A DNA stretch of 64,000 bases from Pareuzebyella sediminis (lineage in GTDB: Bacteria; Bacteroidota; Bacteroidia; Flavobacteriales; Flavobacteriaceae). Location of the stretch: positions 248,001 through 312,000 of the forward strand of contig NZ_VTZS01000003.1 of NCBI RefSeq assembly GCF_008367235.1. The letters are read 5' to 3'. The stretch's first letter is position 1, and every line of letters starts with the position of its first letter. Positions 52,474 through 60,070 of the stretch are shown here, piece after piece. The notes under the pieces were generated by a model. That model was not told the origin of the DNA, did no database searches, and worked only from the letters and a program-made list of their open reading frames with translations. A program made the translations under genes and the position numbers.

Positions 52474-53280
52474 ATGGAAAAGGACAAATACAAAATAGTT
52501 TTATTTTCAGATTTAAAAGATGCTATTCACAGTTCACTTGTGAGTACGATTTGTCTGGCCAAAATGATTCACGCAGATATTGAAGTATTCAGCGTGAAGA
52601 AGCCTACTGATATTATCGGAGAGGAAAATCAACTCTCGGCCATGCGTTCCATTAACTCCGAGCATACCGATACCGAAAAAAAAATGAAATCCATTATCGA
52701 TCCCATTTCAAAAAGCTATGGGATCGATATCAAATACTCCTTTACCTTCGGCAACGTAAAAAATGAAATTACACGTTTTATCAAAGAGCGCCGGCCAGAT
52801 ATGATCGTCGTAGGAAAACGAAAATCACGCCCCTTTAATTTAATTGGGAGCAGTATTACCGAATTTGTTTTAGACACCTTTAAAGGAACTGTGCTCATCG
52901 CCACGGATAAAAGTGTTTTAGAGCCCGACGGGGAATTGAATCTTGGTATTCTCAACAATTCCGAACCGTCGCAGAGCTTAACATTCGCCAACAATCTGAT
53001 GCTTCATGCACGGAAGCCCCTAAAATCGTTCAACTTTGTTAAAAACGTTTCCACACCCCAAGAAATTGAGGTTTCTTCAGGCGAAAAACGGGTGGAATAT
53101 GTGTTCGAGCATAATGAAAGTACCGTTAAAAATCTTACAAACTACCTTTCAAAAAACAATATTAATTTACTTTTCATAGATCGAGCCGAAAGAGATTCAA
53201 ACTTTCACATGAACCTGACCTCTGCCGAAATAAAACAAGTAGTAGCAAAATTAGATACGAATCTCTTGGTTTCGAGCTGA
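52474..53280 (+). CDS. Universal stress protein, tandem UspA domain
   Basis: A 268-aa cytosolic protein with UspA folds in tandem. The first (about 1-145) shows the nucleotide-binding type G-x2-G-x9-G-[ST] idea in VVGKRKSRPFNLIGSSI, then LDTFKGTVLIA; the second half (about 150-268) is more degenerate. Members respond to stress and can bind ATP or AMP. It is 5 bases after the SulP gene, so it probably modulates or reports the transporter's state. Confidence 0.85.
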   Translation: MEKDKYKIVLFSDLKDAIHSSLVSTICLAKMIHADIEVFSVKKPTDIIGEENQLSAMRSINSEHTDTEKKMKSIIDPISKSYGIDIKYSFTFGNVKNEITRFIKERRPDMIVVGKRKSRPFNLIGSSITEFVLDTFKGTVLIATDKSVLEPDGELNLGILNNSEPSQSLTFANNLMLHARKPLKSFNFVKNVSTPQEIEVSSGEKRVEYVFEHNESTVKNLTNYLSKNNINLLFIDRAERDSNFHMNLTSAEIKQVVAKLDTNLLVSS

Positions 53281-53345
53281 AGTGATATAATCACCCAAGT
53301 TTAATTTCAATAAGGTAGAATTTAAAATAAATAAAATTTAAAATT

Positions 53346-53975
53346 ATGAAAGCACATACAAAAGAAACACAAGCCACCATGACTCCGGAAAAGTCGCTAC
53401 AATTCCTTAAAGAAGGCAATCAACGGTTTCAAAACAATCTCAAAGCCAACAGAAACCTTTTAGAACAGGTGAATGATACCAGCGAGGGACAATTCCCTTT
53501 CGCTACCATTCTGAGCTGCATTGACTCCCGTGTCTCTGCCGAACTTGTTTTTGATCAGGGATTGGGCGACATATTCAGTATACGTATTGCAGGAAATTTC
53601 GTGAACGAAGATATTTTGGGGAGCATGGAATTTGCATGTAAATTGGCCGGTACTAAATTAATAGTAGTGCTGGGTCATACGAGTTGCGGGGCTATCAAGG
53701 GAGCGTGTGATCATGCACGCTTAGGTAATTTGACGGCCTTGATCAATAAAATCGAGCCAGCGGTCGCTGCAGTAAAAGAACCCCGCGATGAAAGTCAACG
53801 TAACTCCAGTAATCTTGAATTTGTGGACAGCGTTTCCGCCAAAAACGTTGAAATTACCATGGACAACATCCGGGAACGAAGCAAAGTTCTAGCTGAACTT
53901 GAAGACAATGGGGAGGTCAAAATTGTAGGGGGCATGTATGATATTTCTACCGGTGCCGTTGATTTTTACGAGTGA
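53346..53975 (+). CDS. Beta-class carbonic anhydrase (cluster copy 1)
   Basis: A 209-aa beta-carbonic anhydrase interconverting CO2 and bicarbonate. Zinc ligands are Cys58 (SCIDSRV), His111 and Cys114 (GHTSCGA), with the Asp60-Arg62 dyad. No signal peptide, so it is cytosolic. The SulP, Usp and carbonic anhydrase genes together form an inorganic carbon unit: imported bicarbonate can be supplied to carboxylases. Followed by a terminator-like hairpin at 54012. Confidence 0.94.
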   Translation: MKAHTKETQATMTPEKSLQFLKEGNQRFQNNLKANRNLLEQVNDTSEGQFPFATILSCIDSRVSAELVFDQGLGDIFSIRIAGNFVNEDILGSMEFACKLAGTKLIVVLGHTSCGAIKGACDHARLGNLTALINKIEPAVAAVKEPRDESQRNSSNLEFVDSVSAKNVEITMDNIRERSKVLAELEDNGEVKIVGGMYDISTGAVDFYE

Positions 53976-54011
53976 CCCGTTTGCCGCTTTTCAGTACACG
54001 TAAATTACTTG

Positions 54012-54046
54012 ATGCCCATATATTTGTATGGGCATTGTCCGTTTTT
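54012..54046 (+). terminator. Hairpin between the two carbonic anhydrase genes
   Basis: Perfect 9-bp stem ATGCCCATA / TATGGGCAT, loop TATTTG, with GTTTTT a few bases downstream. It is a plausible, not strong, terminator, so the second carbonic anhydrase may have separate transcription. Confidence 0.5.
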
Positions 54047-54087
54047 AGACTATCTTTCCCATGGTCTATCCATTTAAGCCTAAAATC

Positions 54088-54714
54088 ATGGACTTAGAAA
54101 CTGTTTTTGAAAAAAATAAGAGTTGGATTGCTGAAAGGCTTTCCACCGACCCCGATTACTTCACTACTTTGGGAAAAGGGCAAAGCCCAGAACTCCTTTA
54201 TATCGGTTGTTCAGACAGTCGGGTGACTGCCGAGGAACTTATGGGCGCAGGTCCGGGAGAAGTATTCGTTCACAGGAACATCGCTAATATGGTCATCAGC
54301 ATAGACCTTAATGCCATGTCGGTAGTCAATTATGCCGTCGATTATCTTAAGGTACAACAAATTGTCGTATGTGGGCACTATGGCTGTGGAGGTGTAAAAG
54401 CGGCTATGCAATCGGCCGACTTAGGTATTCTCAATCCGTGGTTACGCAATATACGTGATGTCTACCGCATTCATCGAGAAGAACTCAATGCCATAAAAGA
54501 AGAGCAGAAAAAATATGATCGACTCGTTGAACTCAACGTAAAGGAACAATGCGTCAACCTAATCAAGACCGCCGCTGTGCAAAAGGCGTACCGAGACCGC
54601 GGATTAAAAGTTTATGGTTGGGTTTTCGACGTACATAAGGGCAAACTCATTGACTTGAAAATTGATTTTGAAGGCTACTTGGAGGATATCATGGAAATTT
54701 ATCACTTAGATTAA
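54088..54714 (+). CDS. Beta-class carbonic anhydrase (cluster copy 2)
   Basis: A 208-aa enzyme from the ATG at 54088, chosen because the first nine codons of the longer frame are unlike the family. Ligands are Cys41 (GCSDSRV) with Asp43, then His97 and Cys100 (GHYGCGG). It resembles the E. coli Can type more than copy 1, with the longer C-terminal segment WVFDVHKGKLIDLKID. Two distinct beta enzymes 0.1 kb apart suggest division of labour, possibly by expression state. Confidence 0.94.
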   Translation: MDLETVFEKNKSWIAERLSTDPDYFTTLGKGQSPELLYIGCSDSRVTAEELMGAGPGEVFVHRNIANMVISIDLNAMSVVNYAVDYLKVQQIVVCGHYGCGGVKAAMQSADLGILNPWLRNIRDVYRIHREELNAIKEEQKKYDRLVELNVKEQCVNLIKTAAVQKAYRDRGLKVYGWVFDVHKGKLIDLKIDFEGYLEDIMEIYHLD

Positions 54715-54809
54715 GCATGTATAACCGGAAGATCTCCAAGTCGGTCTCGTTGGGTTATCTATTTAAAAATCATATCTTGAAAAATCAACTAGCAAATTAA
54801 TATGCCGCC

Positions 54810-56678
54810 ATGAAAAAATTTTTCGCTAATCTCAGGGGAGATCTTTTTGGGGGTATTACGGCAGGAATAGTTGCGCTCCCTTTGGCATTGGCTTTTGGAG
54901 TAAGTTCAGGTATGGGCCCGAGCGCAGGGCTTTACGGAGCCATTTTCATAAGCTTTTTTGCTGCACTGTTTGGAGGAACGAACACTCAGATTTCGGGACC
55001 TACGGCCCCTATGACCGCGGTGAGTATGGTGATTATTGCCGGAATAGTGGCGTCGAACGACGGAAGTCTAGAGCAGGCCCTACCTGCTATTCTCATTGTA
55101 TTTCTTTTGGCAGGGTTTATGCAGATAGCTCTCGGACTCATCGGTATCGGGAAATACATCCGCTATATTCCCTATCCTGTTGTTTCTGGCTTTATGACAG
55201 CCATAGGTGTAATTATTTTGGTTACCCAAATCTTACCGGCCATCGGCTATTATCCAAAAGAGGATGAGGAATTCGTGGCACAATTCATGCCACATGCCGA
55301 AGAAATCATTCTTGATAATATTTTGAAAGAAGAAGCAGGCGAAGGTATATTGGTTTTAGAAAACTTTCAGGAGACCATTAAACGGGCAGGCGACATTACG
55401 ACAGAAGATATGACCAGAGAGGCTCGTACTTTGGCTAAAACCGAAGCTTCAGGCGTTCTCGGCGCAATCAAGATGCTACCGAGGGCCGTACGGAACATCA
55501 ATTGGCTCGAGTTTATCCTTGCAATCGCTACCATCATAATTATCTATGGTTTTAAGCGGATTACAACGCTAATTCCAAGTGCTTTAGTCGCTCTAATTGT
55601 TGTTTCAGGTGTAGCCTATGGCTTTGAACTGGACTATAGGCCCATAGAACAGATTCCTACAGGCTTTCCGGTACCCAACCTTGGCATTTTCACGGAATTT
55701 GAATTGTCTGCCGTCACACCCTATATTTTTACCGCCTTGACCTTAGCGCTATTGGGAGCCATAGATTCACTTCTAACCTCAGTAGTGGCAGATAACATGA
55801 CCAAGACAAAACATCAGCCCAACAAAGAATTGGTGGGCCAAGGTATCGGTAATAGTATTGCCGCAATTTTTGGTGGTATTCCGGGAGCTGGAGCAACGAT
55901 CCGTACCGTGGTCAATATCAATGCGGGGGGCAAGACCAAATTATCGGGCATGATTGCTGGCGTTTTATTATTGGTAATCTTATTGGCACTCGGCCCTGTG
56001 GCATCGCAAATACCCGCTGCCGTTCTCGCTGGTATTTTGGTAACGGTCGGAATTGGGGTTATGGACTATAAAGGCTTGAAAGCCATCCCCAGTTTACCAA
56101 AGGATGTCAGTATCGGGCCAGTACGGTTTAGTTCTGAAGTCGTCATTATGCTGGTCGTTCTCGTACTTTCCTCTATCTGGAATTTAGTATATGCCGTCGG
56201 GGTAGGGCTAGTAATAGCTTCTCTGATGTTCATGAAAAAGATGGGCGACTTAACGGCCGAGCGATCTGATGTAAAAGCCTTGGAAAAAGAAGAGGGTTGG
56301 GCAGATGAATCGGAGTTTCCAAAAAACCTCAGTGAAGAAGTTTTTATCAAGCACGTGAAAGGCCCTCTCTTTTTTGGTTCTACCAATGAGTTTCAGCAGC
56401 TTGCCGATCAGATTCCAAGAACGGCATCTACGGTTATTATAAGAATGGATCGTATGCAGTATATGGATCAGTCCGGCCTCTATACTTTGGAAGATGTACT
56501 TATCGATTTGCGTAAATCAGGTATCACTATATTGTTGGTAGATGTTCTAAAACAGCCGAGATATATGATGGAACGGGTTGATTTAGTACCGGATTTGATA
56601 CCTGAAGAACACATTTTCAATAGTTTTGAAGACTGTTTGGAATGGATTAAAAACAATGTGAAAGACCTCTACGCTTGA
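54810..56678 (+). CDS. SulP-family transporter with a large inserted loop
   Basis: A 622-aa SulP transporter. The signature FGGITAGIVALPLALAFG opens the membrane domain (about 13-30). A hydrophilic insertion of some 80 residues (about 150-230, rich in Glu/Lys and containing EDEEFVAQFMPHAEE) separates early helices from later ones. A C-terminal STAS domain (about 510-615, MDRMQYMDQSGLYTL) closes the chain. The extra loop is not seen in the two other SulP genes here. Position beside two carbonic anhydrases favours bicarbonate uptake. Confidence 0.93.
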   Translation: MKKFFANLRGDLFGGITAGIVALPLALAFGVSSGMGPSAGLYGAIFISFFAALFGGTNTQISGPTAPMTAVSMVIIAGIVASNDGSLEQALPAILIVFLLAGFMQIALGLIGIGKYIRYIPYPVVSGFMTAIGVIILVTQILPAIGYYPKEDEEFVAQFMPHAEEIILDNILKEEAGEGILVLENFQETIKRAGDITTEDMTREARTLAKTEASGVLGAIKMLPRAVRNINWLEFILAIATIIIIYGFKRITTLIPSALVALIVVSGVAYGFELDYRPIEQIPTGFPVPNLGIFTEFELSAVTPYIFTALTLALLGAIDSLLTSVVADNMTKTKHQPNKELVGQGIGNSIAAIFGGIPGAGATIRTVVNINAGGKTKLSGMIAGVLLLVILLALGPVASQIPAAVLAGILVTVGIGVMDYKGLKAIPSLPKDVSIGPVRFSSEVVIMLVVLVLSSIWNLVYAVGVGLVIASLMFMKKMGDLTAERSDVKALEKEEGWADESEFPKNLSEEVFIKHVKGPLFFGSTNEFQQLADQIPRTASTVIIRMDRMQYMDQSGLYTLEDVLIDLRKSGITILLVDVLKQPRYMMERVDLVPDLIPEEHIFNSFEDCLEWIKNNVKDLYA

Positions 56679-56740
56679 TTACTTCACTTCAATTATCCTG
56701 TTTTTACCGTAATATGCATCGGTCAATACTTCAAATGTCC

Positions 56741-56748
56741 TAAATTTG
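56741..56748 (+). promoter_or_regulatory. Candidate -7 box for pheS
   Basis: TAAATTTG, an exact TAnnTTTG match, 19 bases before the pheS ATG. Confidence 0.5.
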
Positions 56749-56767
56749 CACCTCCAGTTTAAAGGGT

Positions 56768-57787
56768 ATGATAGACAATTTAAAAAAGCATATTGCGGAA
56801 GTTGAAAGTTTCTCTGCTGACACTTTAGAAGCCGTGGAAGCATTTCGAATAAAATATTTGGGCAAGAAAGGCTTGTTAAATGGATTCTTTTCAGAATTTA
56901 AAAATGTGCCGGTCGAGCAAAAGAAGGAATATGGCCAGGCCATTAATCGCCTAAAAGCGGCCGCTACTGAAAAGGTAAACCACCTTAAAGACTCATTGGC
57001 CCACCATCAAGAAGACCGTACGTTTTATGAAGATTTGACCAGGCCCGGAGAACCATTGGAATTAGGATCACGACATCCTATTTCCATTGTAAAGAACCAA
57101 ATTATAGATATTTTTTCACGTATAGGTTTTAATGTTTCCGAAGGTCCGGAAATTGAAGATGACTGGCATAACTTTACGGCGCTCAACCTACCCGAATACC
57201 ATCCGGCACGTGATATGCAAGACACGTTTTTTATTCAAACAGATCCCGATATATTATTGCGTACCCATACTTCTTCGGTACAGGTGCGTTATATGGAAAA
57301 CAATAAACCACCCATTCGTACCATATCACCGGGTAGGGTGTATCGAAATGAGGCCATTTCGGCACGATCGCACTGTTTTTTTCATCAAGTTGAAGGCCTC
57401 TATATAGATACGGATGTTTCTTTTGCCGATTTGAAACAGACCCTTCAATTTTTCACCACCGAACTTTTTGGAAAATCGAAGATTCGTTTACGCCCCTCCT
57501 ATTTCCCTTTTACCGAACCTAGCGCAGAAGTCGATGTATATTGGGGCCTCGAAACTGAGACCGACTATCGAATGACGAAAGGAACAGGTTGGTTAGAAAT
57601 AATGGGATGTGGCATGGTAGATCCCAATGTGCTCGATAATTGCGGTATCGACTCGAAGGAATATTCGGGCTTTGCCTTTGGCATGGGCATAGACAGAATC
57701 GCACTCCTACTTCATCAAATTTCCGACATTCGTTTACTGAGCGAGAATGATGTGCGTTTCTTAGAGCAGTTTAAGAGCGCCCTATAA
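56768..57787 (+). CDS. pheS: Phenylalanine--tRNA ligase alpha subunit
   Basis: A 339-aa class II aminoacyl-tRNA synthetase subunit, charging tRNA-Phe together with PheT. The N-terminal coiled coil (about 1-85) binds tRNA. Motif 1 (about 100-120, HPISIVKNQIIDIFSRIGF), motif 2 (FRNEAISARSHCFFHQVEG-like, VYRNEAISARSHCFFHQ) and motif 3 (GFAFGMGIDRIALLLH) are all present. pheT is not in the window. Length is standard. It is the only clear core-translation gene here and has its own promoter box. Confidence 0.97.
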   Translation: MIDNLKKHIAEVESFSADTLEAVEAFRIKYLGKKGLLNGFFSEFKNVPVEQKKEYGQAINRLKAAATEKVNHLKDSLAHHQEDRTFYEDLTRPGEPLELGSRHPISIVKNQIIDIFSRIGFNVSEGPEIEDDWHNFTALNLPEYHPARDMQDTFFIQTDPDILLRTHTSSVQVRYMENNKPPIRTISPGRVYRNEAISARSHCFFHQVEGLYIDTDVSFADLKQTLQFFTTELFGKSKIRLRPSYFPFTEPSAEVDVYWGLETETDYRMTKGTGWLEIMGCGMVDPNVLDNCGIDSKEYSGFAFGMGIDRIALLLHQISDIRLLSENDVRFLEQFKSAL

Positions 57788-58345
57788 AGGGGCATAAAAA
57801 CACATCGACATACCGGTTGCCAAAGAGGTATTCGTCGCGTCGCACAGAAACGGACTACCCCGATTCTCTTTCCCAAGAATGGAATTCTTATGTCATTAAT
57901 AATCGGACCGATACCATAACAATGGTGTTGGTGGTATCTAGGGGTTTCAATAACAAAAGAAAACCTCTATTATCCGCCGGGATATCGCAACCATTTCTTC
58001 AAGGCCTTTTGAAAAAATAGAATTGGTACCAGAAAAGCTAATACTTTTGAACAATGATTTTTTATACCCTTTATTGCAGAAGACAAACTTTTTAAAATAC
58101 GTTTTATATTCCCTGAGGATTCTATAAATGAAAGGGCCCTTGTAAATACTCCCCTCATCGAAAGGCCCGGTATTTTAGCAAGATGATATTTTTTGTGTTT
58201 CTCCTGCATTATTAAACAAAACAAATCGTCTTTTTCAATTCTGAACCGTACTTTTATATGCAGTGATGAAGCATAAAGCCTTATTACAAATAGGTTTCAA
58301 ATCAATTGAAATAATTTTCAACAACCGAGGCTAAACAACATTTTA
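57788..58345. other. Long spacer between pheS and the efflux regulator
   Basis: About 560 bases. A minus-strand frame at 57970-58224 (basic, hydrophobic) and a plus-strand frame at 57817-58020 have neither good starts nor recognisable family; I reject both. No terminator of strength follows pheS. Confidence 0.45.
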
Positions 58346-58374
58346 AGTTCGACAGGTTCGGTTTTGACCGAACT
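58346..58374. promoter_or_regulatory. Inverted-repeat operator candidate before the efflux regulator
   Basis: GTTCGGT and ACCGAAC (58356-58362, 58367-58373) form a perfect inverted repeat around TTTG. A further outer AGTTCG (58346-58351) mirrors CGAACT (58369-58374), giving nested half-sites. The block lies 35 bases before the GbsR-type regulator's ATG, as expected for autoregulation of the operon. Confidence 0.5.
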
Positions 58375-58408
58375 AATTGTATTTTCGCTGCTTACTCAAT
58401 CCTTAATT

Positions 58409-58900
58409 ATGAAATTGAAATTGGAGCAAGATCGCATGCGCCTTATTGAAAGATTGGGAGTCCACCTCGAGGAAAAGGAGCAGTTGGCACCGTTGGCCGC
58501 CCGTATCATTTCAACTTTGATTTTAACGGGTAAGAAGGGAGTGTCTTTTGGTGAACTCGTTCAGAATCTTAGTGCAAGTAAAAGTACAATATCGACTCAC
58601 TTGGCTACACTTCAAGCTATTAAAAGAATCGCTTATTACACCAAACCTGGCGATCGTAAAAAATATTTCATCATACCGCCTGAGGCTAAGTTAAGATGGA
58701 TTGATGAGATGATTGACAAATGGACTTGTGAACGCAATATCCATCAAGAGATATTTGAATATAAAAAGCAGTGCAATCGCAATTTAAGCTGTAGTGAAGA
58801 CCCGAAATTTGAATTGGAAATACATAAAGAATACCTCAAAATTTTGTCCCTAGCCTGTGCGACGATGGTCGATTTGAGAGAAAAAGTAAAAACCGCTTAA
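58409..58900 (+). CDS. GbsR/MarR-family transcription regulator
   Basis: A 163-aa winged-helix regulator from the ATG at 58409; 15 extra residues of a longer frame are unlike the family. The winged helix spans about 25-100 (GVSFGELVQNLSASKSTISTHLATLQAIKRI with the recognition helix), then the GbsR wing TKPGDRKKYF and a long helical dimer region. GbsR proteins are often repressors of compatible-solute or efflux genes. It heads the RND operon, 9 bases before the adaptor, with an inverted repeat just upstream. Confidence 0.87.
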   Translation: MKLKLEQDRMRLIERLGVHLEEKEQLAPLAARIISTLILTGKKGVSFGELVQNLSASKSTISTHLATLQAIKRIAYYTKPGDRKKYFIIPPEAKLRWIDEMIDKWTCERNIHQEIFEYKKQCNRNLSCSEDPKFELEIHKEYLKILSLACATMVDLREKVKTA

Positions 58901-58909
58901 TACGATAAC

Positions 58910-60049
58910 ATGAAAAACTATTCCATTTTGTCCGTTACATGCCTGATCTTTGCCAGCTTACTTCTGGTTTTGGGCTGTAAAGACGACACGAGCGGTCAAC
59001 AAAATGCCGCTGGCCAACAACTAGCCATGTCTTTGCCCGTGGTAGAGATCCCAACTAAAACCCTTACTGCATACGTCACTTATCCCGCCAGTATAGAGGG
59101 TGTCGTGAATAGTGAGGTTAGGGCAAAGGTGGCCGGATATATTACCGATGTTTTGGTAGATGAAGGGCAAAAGGTCAATCGTGGGGAAACACTTTTCAAA
59201 CTTGAAACACAATCGCTCAATCAAGATGCCGCTGCGGCGGCTGCAAATGTAAATGCCGCTGAAGTAGAGGTGGAAAAGCTAAAACCTTTGGTTGACAAAA
59301 ATATCATTAGTGAAGTACAGCTCGAAACCGCCAAGGCCCAATTACAGCAGGCAAAAAGTAGCTATAACAGTATTGTAGCCAATATTGATTACGCAAATAT
59401 TAAAAGCCCGGTAGATGGCTATGTTGGGGACGTCAGACTTCGTAAAGGAACACTTGTTAGTCCTACTAATCAAACCCCCCTGACTATGGTTTCGGACATC
59501 AGCCAAGTATATGCCTATTTTTCGATGAACGAAAAAGACTATCTGAACTTCATCCAAAACGCTGAAGGGGCCACTATTTCACAAAAAATTGAAAAAATGC
59601 CTAAGGTAAATCTTCTTTTACCCAACGATAGTCTGTTTGAGGAGCAAGGCACTATAGAAACTATCAATTCACAAGTAGATCCAAATACAGGCTCTATTTC
59701 TTTCAGGGCCAAATTTGACAACCCTTCGAGATTGTTGACCAACGGGAATAGTGGTAAAATTCAAGTTCCCAAAACTTTTGAAGACGCCGTGGTGGTTCCC
59801 AAAGAATCTACTTTCGAACGTCAAGGAACCACTTATGTGTACAAGTTAGACCGAGAAAATATGGCCACGGCTGCCAGTATAGTAATTACACAAGAAATTG
59901 ACAACCTTTATGTGGTGGCCTCAGGATTGAAAAAAGGTGATCGCATCGTAGCGAAAGGTGTTTCGCAATTAAGGGGAGCAACAGAAATACAGCCTCAAGA
60001 AATTCCCTTTGATAGTATCGCCCAGCCTATTCAAAAAGTATTTAGATAA
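58910..60049 (+). CDS. RND efflux periplasmic adaptor (membrane fusion) lipoprotein
   Basis: A 379-aa AcrA-type adaptor. The signal peptide ends L-V-L-G-C (Cys23), so it is a lipoprotein anchored to the inner membrane. The HlyD biotinyl-like half (RAKVAGYITDVLVDEGQKVNRGETLF near 65-90), a helical hairpin (about 100-150), the second lipoyl half (DYANIKSPVDGYVGDV) and beta-barrel and membrane-proximal domains follow in order. It links the RND pump to the TolC-type channel encoded downstream. Confidence 0.94.
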   Translation: MKNYSILSVTCLIFASLLLVLGCKDDTSGQQNAAGQQLAMSLPVVEIPTKTLTAYVTYPASIEGVVNSEVRAKVAGYITDVLVDEGQKVNRGETLFKLETQSLNQDAAAAAANVNAAEVEVEKLKPLVDKNIISEVQLETAKAQLQQAKSSYNSIVANIDYANIKSPVDGYVGDVRLRKGTLVSPTNQTPLTMVSDISQVYAYFSMNEKDYLNFIQNAEGATISQKIEKMPKVNLLLPNDSLFEEQGTIETINSQVDPNTGSISFRAKFDNPSRLLTNGNSGKIQVPKTFEDAVVVPKESTFERQGTTYVYKLDRENMATAASIVITQEIDNLYVVASGLKKGDRIVAKGVSQLRGATEIQPQEIPFDSIAQPIQKVFR

Positions 60050-60070
60050 CGGTACAGAACTTAGAAAACT

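Noticed and set aside
57970-58224. 84-codon minus-strand frame between pheS and the efflux regulator.
   Set aside because: Basic/hydrophobic, no recognisable family, and no promoter or ribosome site; chance is more likely.
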